In this document: one piece after another, positions 25,576-33,536 of the stretch
How positions within the stretch are numbered: position 1 is the stretch's first letter
Layout of the letters: each line of letters begins with the position of its first letter
Made by a program: the position numbers and the translations under genes
Source: Mycolicibacterium arenosum
GTDB taxonomy: Bacteria > Actinomycetota > Actinomycetes > Mycobacteriales > Mycobacteriaceae
Assembly (NCBI RefSeq): GCF_024320865.1
Contig: NZ_JANDBD010000018.1
Span: 2,401 to 66,400 of the forward strand
DNA length: 64,000 bases
Direction of reading: 5' to 3'
Notes under the pieces: generated by a model
Told to the model about the DNA's origin: nothing
Database searches by the model: none
What the model saw: only the letters and a program-made list of their open reading frames with translations

Positions 25576-26088
25576 TCAGCCCACTCCCCTGTTCAGCCAG
25601 GTCACCTCGCCGGCGTCGCCGCCGTCGCGGAGCGGCTCCAGCGACTCGTCCCATGCGGTGCCCAGCACGGTGTCGAGGTCGGCGGCGAGCGCATCGGCAC
25701 CCTGCGCCATCAGTGCTCGGAGCCGGAGTTCGGAGACCATGACGTCGCCGTTGGCGCTCATCGGGCCGTTCCACAGCCCGAGCTGCGGAGTGTGGCACCA
25801 GCGGTGTCCGTCGACCCCCTCGCTCGGGTCCTCGGTGACCTCGAAGCGCAGCACCGACCACGACCGCAGCGCATTCGCCAGCTGGGCGCCGGTACCGACC
25901 GGGCCACGCCAGTTGGTGACCGCACGCAGCTGTCCCGGCATGGCGGGTTGCGGGGTCCACTTGAGGTTCGCTCGGGCCGACAGGGTCGACGACAGCGCCC
26001 ACTCGACATGAGGGCACACCGCCGCGGGTGAGGCATGGACGTACACCACGCCGGTCGCCGCGTCGGCGAACTGGTTCAACGCGCGCAT
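25576..26088 (-). CDS. DUF3145 family protein
   Basis: 170 residues. ATG 26088 is chosen because AAGGAG is 6 nt upstream; ATG 26091 is only 3 nt away from it. ATGVVYVHASPAAVCPHVEW and LKWTPQPAMPGQLRAVTNWR, followed by GPVGTGAQLANALRSW, are the features I associate with DUF3145, a small actinobacterial family of unknown function. Soluble, no metal site. The position corresponds to Rv2256c. It is convergent with the DUF1905 gene. Confidence 0.75.
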   Translation of the reverse strand: MRALNQFADAATGVVYVHASPAAVCPHVEWALSSTLSARANLKWTPQPAMPGQLRAVTNWRGPVGTGAQLANALRSWSVLRFEVTEDPSEGVDGHRWCHTPQLGLWNGPMSANGDVMVSELRLRALMAQGADALAADLDTVLGTAWDESLEPLRDGGDAGEVTWLNRGVG

Positions 26089-26198
26089 CATCTGCTCCTT
26101 CGGCTCCACTGAGGGACGTCTTCCCCAACGACCTGGTGTTACCAAAGAGATGCAGTTAATCGTGCGTGTCCATTGTGCCCTGTGGGGCGCTTGTTGCG

Positions 26199-27023
26199 CT
26201 AGTGTGCTGCGAATTCTCTCAGGACCCCATCAGAGAGCGCCGGCCACAGCTCGCGCGTCCAGTCCCCGAAGTCGCGGTCGGTGAGGACCACGAGGGCCAG
26301 GTCAGCGGCCGGATCGACCCACAGGAACGTGCCCGATTGACCGAAGTGGCCGTAGGTCGCGCCGGAGTTCGCCGATCCCGTCCAGTGCGGCGATTTGCCG
26401 TCGCGGATCTCGAAGCCCAGTCCCCAGTCGTTCGGCCGCTGCGTGCCGAATCCCGGCAGCACGCCGTCGAGTCCGGGGAACTGCACCGTCGTCGCCTCGG
26501 CGGCCATCTCGGCCGACACCAGCCGGGGACGCAGCAGTTCGAGCGCGAAAGCGGACAGGTCGGACACCGACGACTCTCCGCCGTATCCGGCCGCGGCGGC
26601 GCCGCCGACGAGCGTCGACGACCCCATCTCGAGCGGCTCGAACACGGCCTCGCGCAGGTACTCGGTGAAGGACTCGCCGAACTCCCGCTCGATGACCTCG
26701 GCGAGCACGCGGAAGCCCTCGTTCGAGTAGACCCGCCGCGCTCCCGGCGTCGCGATCAGGTCGTCCGAGCGCATCGCCAACCCCGACGTGTGCGCGAGCA
26801 GGTGCCGGACCGTCGAGCCGGGCGGGCCGGCGGGGGTGTCCAGATCGACCATCCCCTCCTCGATGGCGACGTGCGCCGCCCGCGCAACGAGGGGTTTGGT
26901 CACCGACGCGAGCGCGAACGGCCGGTCGACGTCACCGTGCCGATCCAGGATCCCGGACGGCCCGACCACCGCGGCGGCGGCGGCGGGGACGGGCCAGTCG
27001 GCGAGATCCTCGAGTGCGGTCAC
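26199..27023 (-). CDS. Serine hydrolase of the beta-lactamase / PBP4* family
   Basis: 274 residues from GTG 27023. The class C-type motifs are present: SxxK in ALASVTKPLVARAA (about residue 42), YxN in RRVYSNEGFRVLAEV, and the third box as HFGQSGTFLWVDPAAD. There is no signal peptide, so it is probably cytoplasmic, and a true beta-lactamase role is unlikely; an esterase or peptidase is more plausible. It corresponds to Rv2257c and follows the methyltransferase gene by 11 bp, so the two are likely cotranscribed. Confidence 0.85.
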   Translation of the reverse strand: MTALEDLADWPVPAAAAAVVGPSGILDRHGDVDRPFALASVTKPLVARAAHVAIEEGMVDLDTPAGPPGSTVRHLLAHTSGLAMRSDDLIATPGARRVYSNEGFRVLAEVIEREFGESFTEYLREAVFEPLEMGSSTLVGGAAAAGYGGESSVSDLSAFALELLRPRLVSAEMAAEATTVQFPGLDGVLPGFGTQRPNDWGLGFEIRDGKSPHWTGSANSGATYGHFGQSGTFLWVDPAADLALVVLTDRDFGDWTRELWPALSDGVLREFAAH

Positions 27024-27034
27024 GCGTGCAGATG

Positions 27035-28114
27035 CTACTTGCGGGCGACGTAGTAGAAGTTGAACGGATCGGTCTCGATCTCCCGAACCTCGACCTCGTC
27101 GAACCCGGCATCGGCGAGCATCGACGTCGCCAGCTGGCGACCCCACACGGTGCCCAACCCCGATCCGTCGAGCCCGAGCGAGACGCTCATGCAGTGCATC
27201 GTCGACACCGTGTACTTGTACGGCGCCATCGGCACACCCACGTTGTCCTCGAGATTGCTGGACCCCTTGATGTCGACCATCAACAGCGTCCCGCCCGGCC
27301 GCAGCGCCCGGTGGATGTTCTCCAGCACGCGAGCGGGGTGCGCCTGATCGTGGATCGAGTCGAAGGCCGTGATCAGATCGAAGGCGCCCACCTCCTCCAA
27401 CCGGGCGACGTCGCGTGCGAGGAACGACGCGTTGGCGGCACCGACCCGGCGCGCCTCCGCGGAGGCCGTCGCGACCCCTTCGTCGGAGAAGTCGAACCCG
27501 GTGAACCGGCTGGCGGGGAAGGACGTGGCCATCAGATTGACGGCACGTCCACTGCCGCAACCGATATCGGCGACGTCGATTCCGTCGCGCAGCCGTTCGG
27601 GCAGGCCCTCGACGAGCGGGAGCACGACGTCGACGAGCGCTGCGTCGAACACCTCCCCGCTGACCTCGGCCATCAGCCCGTGGAAGCGCGGGTAGTCGGC
27701 GTACGACGGTCCGCCGCCCGCGTGAAAGCACCCGATCACCTTCTGCTCGACCTCGGCGAGCAGCGCGATGAACTGCGCTTCGCGAGCCACGTTCTGCGGG
27801 CCGGCCGCGCGGGTCAGCACCGCGGCGCGTTCGCGCGGCAGGACGTACGAACCGGTCGCGGGGTCGTAGTCGACGATCTCCGCCGCCGTCAACCCGCCGA
27901 GCCATTCACGGACGTAGCGCTCGTTGAGTCCGGCGGCATCCGCGATCTGCGTGCTGGTGGCGGGCGGCAGGACCGCCATCGTGTCGAGCAATCCGGTCTG
28001 GTGTCCGATGCTGAGCAGGATCGCGATGCAGGCGGAGTCGATGGTGTCCTGCATCCGTTCGGCGAACCGCGAGGTCGCCTCGAGGCCGATGGCCTCGTCA
28101 TCGAGTGTCGTCAT
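27035..28114 (-). CDS. Winged-helix / SAM-dependent methyltransferase (Rv2258c-like)
   Basis: 359 residues from ATG 28114 (MTTLDDEAIG); the upstream 14 codons are not conserved-looking. An N-terminal winged-helix dimerisation domain (TSTQIADAAGLNERYVREWL) is followed by a Rossmann methyltransferase with motif I VADIGCGSGRAVNLMA and motif II region DLITAFDSIHDQAHPARVL. Rv2258c, at this position in M. tuberculosis, has been described as a SAM methyltransferase; substrate not established. The aromatic-rich C-terminus ends FNFYYVARK. Confidence 0.85.
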   Translation of the reverse strand: MTTLDDEAIGLEATSRFAERMQDTIDSACIAILLSIGHQTGLLDTMAVLPPATSTQIADAAGLNERYVREWLGGLTAAEIVDYDPATGSYVLPRERAAVLTRAAGPQNVAREAQFIALLAEVEQKVIGCFHAGGGPSYADYPRFHGLMAEVSGEVFDAALVDVVLPLVEGLPERLRDGIDVADIGCGSGRAVNLMATSFPASRFTGFDFSDEGVATASAEARRVGAANASFLARDVARLEEVGAFDLITAFDSIHDQAHPARVLENIHRALRPGGTLLMVDIKGSSNLEDNVGVPMAPYKYTVSTMHCMSVSLGLDGSGLGTVWGRQLATSMLADAGFDEVEVREIETDPFNFYYVARK

Positions 28115-28200
28115 GATCGGAACGCTAGGCCGACCGGCTCGCGGGCGGTATCGCACGAATCATGTAGACGCCGCCGCCGCTCGTGGTGCGGACGATGTAG

Positions 28201-29835
28201 TCAGTCCGCCTGCACGATCACGTTGTTCTGGTACGCCCAGTTCACCGCCGCCGTGCGAGAGGAGACGCCGAGTTTGGCGTAGACGTTGGCGAGGTGCCTG
28301 CCGACGGTGTTCTCGCTGATGCGGATCTGCTGGGCCACCTGCCGGTTGGTCGCACCGCTCGCGATCGCGCGAAGCACCTCGACTTCGCGCCGCGTCAGGC
28401 CGCCCGGCGACTTCCTGGCACACGCACCGCTGGGCTGGACGGCCAGCTGCTCGTAGACGGCCTCGGCGGTGGCCACGTCGGCGGCTGCGGCCGCGTCGTC
28501 GCCGAGCCCGCTGTGCGCCAGCGCCATCCACTCGTAGACCTCGGCGGTCTCGTAGCGAGACTGTTGCACGCGGTAGTGCCCGAGCGCGGCGTCGAAGGCG
28601 GTGAGAGCGTCGTGGAACGCACCGCGCCGCACCGCGACGGCCCCTCGAGCGTGTGCGGCCCAGCCGCGGAAACCCGGCGTCGAATACACCTCGGCAGCCG
28701 CCTCGAGTTCGCGGCAGTGCGCCTCGGCGTCGTCGACGGCGTCGCACGCGAGCGCGATCTCCACGGCGGCGCGCAGCAACCGGACCCGGCCCACCCGATC
28801 GCGACCGGCCATCGCGACGCGCAGATCCGTTGCAGCGGAGTGCGGGTCGCCGAGCCGGCACTTGAGCAACGCCTCGCCCGGCTGCGGCTCGACGCCGAGC
28901 AGCCGCGCTTTGGCGAATGCCGCGAAGGCGCCGTCGGTGTCGCCGCGCAGGCGTCGCACCTCGCCGAGCTGATAGAAGCCCTCGGCCCCCACCCAGCCGT
29001 TCACACCCTCCAGAGCCGCACTCGCGGTGAACAACTCGTTCTCCAGCAGGCGGTAATCGGTGTGGGTCACCGACAGCTGCAGCCGGTGCACGTCGCACAC
29101 CCGGTAGTAGGTCGCGGGCTTGTTGACGTCACACCAGCGCTCCAGCGCTTCGGTCCACGTTCGCATGCGCGGCAGGTCGCTGAGCCGGTGACACTGATTG
29201 AGCACGACGCAGTAGATGTCCCCCGCCCACTCGACCGCGACATCACCGGCGAGCAGCAGGAGCAGTGCCTCGTCGATCAGCGCGCGACCGTCTTCAGCAC
29301 GGGCGTCGGCGAACGCGACCATGGCCTGCGCGACCGGCACCAGCGCCGTCAGCGACGGGTCATCCGACCGCACACTGATCGCCGCGGCGCGCTCGGCGTG
29401 CTCGGCGGCGACCTCGACGTCCTGCGCGACGACCGCGAGCACGGTGTCCAGATAGGCCAGATATCCGTGGATCACGCCGTCGGGCGCGTCGGCGAGCAGG
29501 CGGCGGGCGCGGCTCGTCCACCCGGTGGCGATGTTGAGATCCCCGCGCGTCAGCCACTCCAGCCCGATCTCGACCGCCTTCATCGCGGCGGCCGCGGGGT
29601 CGGTGCGCAGGTGCAGGTTGTACAGACGTTCGGCGAGCCGCGCCGCTTCGCGACCGTGACCCAGCCGCCACGCCGCGGCCGCGTACGCGTCGAGATCGGC
29701 CGGGGACATGGAGCCGATGCCGTCGGCGCGAACGAACGCCGCGTAACTCGCCGCCCAGTCGCCCCGCGCGTGGGCGGCACGCGCCTCGGCGAGCTCGTCA
29801 CTCAGGCGACGTACCAACAGATCCACGACACCCAT
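28201..29835 (-). CDS. TPR-containing LuxR-type transcriptional regulator
   Basis: 544 residues from ATG 29835 (GTG 29838 also possible). About 470 residues of helical TPR-like repeats precede a C-terminal LuxR (GerE) HTH: GGLTRREVEVLRAIASGATN, RQVAQQIRISENTVGRHLAN and VYAKLGVSSRTAAVNW. There is no ATPase module, so it is shorter than MalT/LAL regulators. It stands between the methyltransferase gene and the divergent mscR gene (83 bp) and may regulate either. Confidence 0.85.
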   Translation of the reverse strand: MGVVDLLVRRLSDELAEARAAHARGDWAASYAAFVRADGIGSMSPADLDAYAAAAWRLGHGREAARLAERLYNLHLRTDPAAAAMKAVEIGLEWLTRGDLNIATGWTSRARRLLADAPDGVIHGYLAYLDTVLAVVAQDVEVAAEHAERAAAISVRSDDPSLTALVPVAQAMVAFADARAEDGRALIDEALLLLLAGDVAVEWAGDIYCVVLNQCHRLSDLPRMRTWTEALERWCDVNKPATYYRVCDVHRLQLSVTHTDYRLLENELFTASAALEGVNGWVGAEGFYQLGEVRRLRGDTDGAFAAFAKARLLGVEPQPGEALLKCRLGDPHSAATDLRVAMAGRDRVGRVRLLRAAVEIALACDAVDDAEAHCRELEAAAEVYSTPGFRGWAAHARGAVAVRRGAFHDALTAFDAALGHYRVQQSRYETAEVYEWMALAHSGLGDDAAAAADVATAEAVYEQLAVQPSGACARKSPGGLTRREVEVLRAIASGATNRQVAQQIRISENTVGRHLANVYAKLGVSSRTAAVNWAYQNNVIVQAD

Positions 29836-29918
29836 CACACCAGTTGACTCGACCTCTTCGCCAGACTCTTCGCCGAAGCCGCCTCATCGAGCGCACCCCG
29901 ACCCATTAGGTTGGTGGC

Positions 29919-31004
29919 ATGAGTCAGACAGTGCGCGGGGTGATCTCCCGGAGTAGGAAGCAGCCCGTCGAGGTAGTGGACATCGTGATTCCCGATCCCG
30001 GTCCGGGCGAGGCCGTGGTGAAGGTGATGGCCTGCGGTGTCTGCCATACCGATCTGACCTACCGCGAGGGCGGCATCAACGACGAGTACCCGTTCCTGCT
30101 CGGCCACGAGGCCGCGGGCACCGTCGAATCCGTCGGCGAGGGCGTGACCCACGTCGAGCCGGGCGACTTCGTGGTGCTGAACTGGCGCGCGGTGTGCGGG
30201 CAGTGCCGAGCGTGCAAGCGCGGCCGCCCGCACCTGTGCTTCGACACGTTCAACGCCGAGCAGAAGATGACGCTGACCGACGGCACCGAACTGTCCCCGG
30301 CACTGGGCATCGGCGCGTTCGCCGAGAAGACCCTGGTGGCCGCGGGTCAGTGCACCAAGGTCGATCCCGAGGCCGACCCCGCGGTCGCGGGCCTGATCGG
30401 CTGCGGCGTGATGGCCGGGTTGGGCGCGGCGATCAACACCGGCGCCGTCACGCGTGACGACACCGTCGCGGTGATCGGCTGCGGCGGGGTCGGCGACGCG
30501 GCCATCGCGGGCGCGGCGCTGGTCGGGGCGAAGACGATCATCGCCGTCGACATGGACGACAAGAAGCTGAACTGGGCACGCGACTTCGGCGCCACCCACA
30601 CCGTCAACGCCAAGGAGTTCGACGTCGTCGAGACCATTCAGGATCTGACCGGCGGCAACGGCGCCGACGTGGTCATCGACGCGGTCGGGCGGCCCGAGAC
30701 CTGGAAGCAGGCGTTCTACGCGCGCGATCTCGCGGGCACCGTCGTGCTGGTGGGCGTGCCCACCCCGGACATGACGCTGGAGATGCCGCTGGTCGACTTC
30801 TTCTCCCGCGGCGGGTCGCTGAAGTCGTCGTGGTACGGCGACTGCCTGCCCGAACGCGACTTCCCGACGCTGATCAGCCTGTACCGGCAGGGCCGACTTC
30901 CCTTGGAGCGCTTCGTCTCCGAACGCATCGGACTCGACGGCATCGAGGACGCGTTCCACAAGATGCACGCCGGCGAGGTCCTGCGCTCCGTGGTGATCCT
31001 GTGA
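29919..31004 (+). CDS. mscR: S-nitrosomycothiol reductase / mycothiol-dependent formaldehyde dehydrogenase
   Basis: 361 residues from ATG 29919; TAGGTT (29907-29912) ends 6 nt before it. It is a zinc alcohol dehydrogenase of class III type: catalytic zinc ligands in CGVCHTDLTYREGG and LGHEAAG, structural zinc in CGQCRACKRGRPHLC, and NAD motif VIGCGGVGDAAIAGAALVGA. The sequence follows M. tuberculosis MscR (Rv2259) almost throughout and has the same length. It oxidises S-hydroxymethyl-mycothiol and reduces MSNO, protecting against formaldehyde and nitric oxide. GTGA overlap with the next gene. Confidence 0.93.
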   Translation: MSQTVRGVISRSRKQPVEVVDIVIPDPGPGEAVVKVMACGVCHTDLTYREGGINDEYPFLLGHEAAGTVESVGEGVTHVEPGDFVVLNWRAVCGQCRACKRGRPHLCFDTFNAEQKMTLTDGTELSPALGIGAFAEKTLVAAGQCTKVDPEADPAVAGLIGCGVMAGLGAAINTGAVTRDDTVAVIGCGGVGDAAIAGAALVGAKTIIAVDMDDKKLNWARDFGATHTVNAKEFDVVETIQDLTGGNGADVVIDAVGRPETWKQAFYARDLAGTVVLVGVPTPDMTLEMPLVDFFSRGGSLKSSWYGDCLPERDFPTLISLYRQGRLPLERFVSERIGLDGIEDAFHKMHAGEVLRSVVIL

Positions 31005-31633
31005 GCGCGAGCGACCACATCACCCGCGTGGTCACCAGCGGGGTGTTCGAACTCGACGGCGGCAGCTGGGACGTCGACAACAACGTCTGGGTCGTCGGAG
31101 ACGAGAACGACGTCGTGGTGTTCGACGCCGCACACACCGCGGCACCGATCATCGACGCCGTCGCGGGCCGCAACGTCGTGGCCGTCGTCTGCACGCACGG
31201 TCACAACGACCACATCACCGTCGCACCCGAGCTCGGCGAGGCCCTCGACGCGCCGGTGTTCCTCCATGCGGGAGACGACATGCTGTGGCGGATGACCCAC
31301 CCGGACAAGGAGTTCCGCGGCTTCGAGGACGGGCTGTCGCTGCAGGCCGGCTCGGTGGAACTGCGCGCCCTGCACACCCCCGGCCACTCCCCGGGCTCGG
31401 TGTGCTGGTACGCCCCCGACCTCGGCGCGGTGTTCTCCGGTGACACCCTGTTCCAGGGCGGCCCCGGCGCCACCGGTCGCTCGTTCTCGGACTTCCCGAC
31501 CATCCTGGACTCCATCTCCGGACGCCTCGGCATGCTGCCCGGTGAGACGGTCGTCTACACCGGTCACGGCGACACCACCACCGTGGGCGACGAACTCGTG
31601 CACTACGACGAATGGGTCGCCCGCGGCAGCTGA
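31001..31633 (+). CDS. Metallo-beta-lactamase-fold hydrolase coupled to mscR
   Basis: 210 residues from GTG 31001, overlapping the mscR stop. The dinuclear metal motif THGHNDH is at VVCTHGHNDHITVAPELG, with further ligands in LHTPGHSPGSVCWY, FSGDTLFQGGPGATGRS and YTGHGDTTTVGDE. This is the glyoxalase-II-like group. Coupling to mscR suggests hydrolysis of S-formylmycothiol, the product of the dehydrogenase; this is inference, but the pairing (Rv2259-Rv2260) is conserved. Confidence 0.9.
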   Translation: MSASDHITRVVTSGVFELDGGSWDVDNNVWVVGDENDVVVFDAAHTAAPIIDAVAGRNVVAVVCTHGHNDHITVAPELGEALDAPVFLHAGDDMLWRMTHPDKEFRGFEDGLSLQAGSVELRALHTPGHSPGSVCWYAPDLGAVFSGDTLFQGGPGATGRSFSDFPTILDSISGRLGMLPGETVVYTGHGDTTTVGDELVHYDEWVARGS

Positions 31634-31636
31634 GCG

Positions 31637-32368
31637 CTAGCCGCCGTCGAGGATGCGCTTCTTCTCCGCCTCGAACTCGTCCTGCGTCAGCGCGCCCGAA
31701 TCACGCAGCCGGACAAGGTTGTTGAGCTGTTCGAGCCGGATGCCCTGCTCGCTGGGCGAGTACGAGCCGTAGGTCTGCTGCGGCGGTTGATACGGCGCGC
31801 CGTAGGCCGGTGAGCCGAACGGCTGCGCTGCGCCGCGCCGCGCCCGCGCCGCCCACACCCCGGCGATGACGAGGGCGACGAGCCCGAGCCCGAAGACCGC
31901 CGCGAACACCCAGGGCAGGAAGCCGTACCGACTGCCGTGACCGAACGCCAGGCTCGGATCGAGGAACGCCCCGACGTTGCCGTCGGTGGTGATCTCGTAG
32001 GTACCCTCGGCGGACACCTGTGCGATCCACACGCGCACGTGGGCGTCGTTGTTGACGAACGTGGACGCTCCGATGTCCTCGGTGAGCACCGGAGCGGCGA
32101 CGCCCTCCGGCGGCACGATGTCGATCGACAGTCGCGGCACCGGTAAACCGCTGCCGGAACCGCCGATGACGATGGTGTGGAAGCTGATGAGCACCTCGCC
32201 GGCGGGCAGCGCAACGCTGCCGGAGCCGGGGATCGACACCTCGCCGTACGCGTCGAACTCGTCGAAGACGAACGCGTTGAGAATGAGCGACACCACGAAT
32301 CCGACCGCCGCCACGACCGCCGTCAGCGCACCGACCAGCGTCAGCGCGCGGGGCGCGGAACGACTCAT
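31637..32368 (-). CDS. Membrane protein with C-terminal SHOCT domain
   Basis: 243 residues from ATG 32368. One N-terminal membrane helix (LTLVGALTAVVAAVGFVVSL), an extracellular beta-rich domain of about 110 residues, a second helix (WVFAAVFGLGLVALVIAGVW), a Pro/Gln/Tyr linker, and a terminal SHOCT motif (LNNLVRLRDSGALTQDEFEA, EKKRIL). SHOCT tails are oligomerisation or localisation modules. Function unknown. It is convergent with the mscR operon (3 bp gap). Confidence 0.75.
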   Translation of the reverse strand: MSRSAPRALTLVGALTAVVAAVGFVVSLILNAFVFDEFDAYGEVSIPGSGSVALPAGEVLISFHTIVIGGSGSGLPVPRLSIDIVPPEGVAAPVLTEDIGASTFVNNDAHVRVWIAQVSAEGTYEITTDGNVGAFLDPSLAFGHGSRYGFLPWVFAAVFGLGLVALVIAGVWAARARRGAAQPFGSPAYGAPYQPPQQTYGSYSPSEQGIRLEQLNNLVRLRDSGALTQDEFEAEKKRILDGG

Positions 32369-32439
32369 GATCGGAAGTGTGTCACGTCGGGCATCGCGCT
32401 CTTCGCGCACGCGCTCATCGGGCGCAGTACCGTTCATTC

Positions 32440-33519
32440 ATGCGCGAATCGAGCGTGGTGGTGCGGCCCGAGGCCAAGGACAGCGGCTGGTACAGCGCCG
32501 CGTCCCGGCTGCAGGCCGCCGGACTGCACGAGGCGATCACGCTCTTCGAGCAGGCCGCAGAGGTGGTGCCCATCCCCCGTTCGCCGCGCCCGATCGTCAT
32601 CGTCGATTACGGCGCGGGCACCGGCCACAACTCGGTGCTGCCGATCTGTGCGGCGATCTCCGTGCTGCGCAAGCGCACCCGGCCCGAGCACTCGGTGCTG
32701 GTGACGCACACCGACGTGCCGGAGAACGACTTCACCGCGCTGTTCCGCACGCTGTCCGAGGACCCCGACAGCTACCTCAAACGCGATCCCGCCTCGTTCG
32801 GTTCCGCCGTGGGCAGGTCGTACTACTCGCAGATTCTGCCGTCGAACAGCGTCAACCTGGCGTGGTCGTCGTGGGCGCTGCACTGGTTGAGCCGGGTCCC
32901 GATGCCCGTGGGCGACCACCTCCTCGCGGCCTACAGCGGCGACGCCGCCGTCCGCACGGCCTACGCGAAGCAGGCCGCTCACGACTGGCACGAGTTCGTC
33001 GCGTTCCGCGGCCGCGAACTGAGCCCCGGTGGTCGGCTCGTCGTCATGGCCATGGGCGTCGACGGCGACGGCGAGCTCGGCTTCCAGCCGTTGGTCACCG
33101 CACTCGTCGACACGCTGGCCGATCTCGTCGCCGCCGGTGTTTTGACCGACGAAGAGCGACAGGCGATGTCGATTCCGATCGTCGGTCGCAGCGCAAAGGA
33201 CTTCGAGTCGCCGTTCGCCCCGTCCGGCACGTTCGAGAAGCTGTCGATCGCCCGGATGGAGCTCTTCGAGGCCGAGGACCGGTTCTGGAAGCAGTACCGC
33301 AGCGACGGCAAGGCGCGCGTGCTCGGCGCGCAGTGGGCGGCGTTCACCCGCTCGGCCCTGTTCCCGACGTTGTCGTGGGCCCTCGATCCGAACCGCGAAC
33401 AGCCGGTGTCGGTGTTCTTCGACGAACTGCAGAAGGGCATCGCCGCGCGTATCGAAGCGGACCCGGTGCAGATCCGGATCCCGTTGGCGCAATTGGTGAT
33501 CGAAAAGCGCGCCGACTGA
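32440..33519 (+). CDS. SABATH-type carboxyl methyltransferase (fatty-acid O-methyltransferase-like)
   Basis: 359 residues from ATG 32440; TACCGT (32428-32433) ends 6 nt before it. The plant-like SABATH signatures are clear: SAM motif VIVDYGAGTGHNSVLP, SYYSQILPSNSVNLAWSSWA then LHWLSRVP, and ELSPGGRLVVMAMGVDGDGE. Mycobacterial members of this family have been described as fatty-acid O-methyltransferases making fatty-acid methyl esters. Substrate here is inferred. It stands alone, convergent with the acyl-CoA dehydrogenase gene. Confidence 0.85.
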   Translation: MRESSVVVRPEAKDSGWYSAASRLQAAGLHEAITLFEQAAEVVPIPRSPRPIVIVDYGAGTGHNSVLPICAAISVLRKRTRPEHSVLVTHTDVPENDFTALFRTLSEDPDSYLKRDPASFGSAVGRSYYSQILPSNSVNLAWSSWALHWLSRVPMPVGDHLLAAYSGDAAVRTAYAKQAAHDWHEFVAFRGRELSPGGRLVVMAMGVDGDGELGFQPLVTALVDTLADLVAAGVLTDEERQAMSIPIVGRSAKDFESPFAPSGTFEKLSIARMELFEAEDRFWKQYRSDGKARVLGAQWAAFTRSALFPTLSWALDPNREQPVSVFFDELQKGIAARIEADPVQIRIPLAQLVIEKRAD

Positions 33520-33536
33520 CCTCAGCCGGCCAGGTG

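Noticed and set aside
26199..27023. True beta-lactamase (resistance gene)
   Set aside because: SxxK and YxN are present, but there is no signal peptide and the third box is HxGQSG; an esterase/peptidase-like role is more likely.
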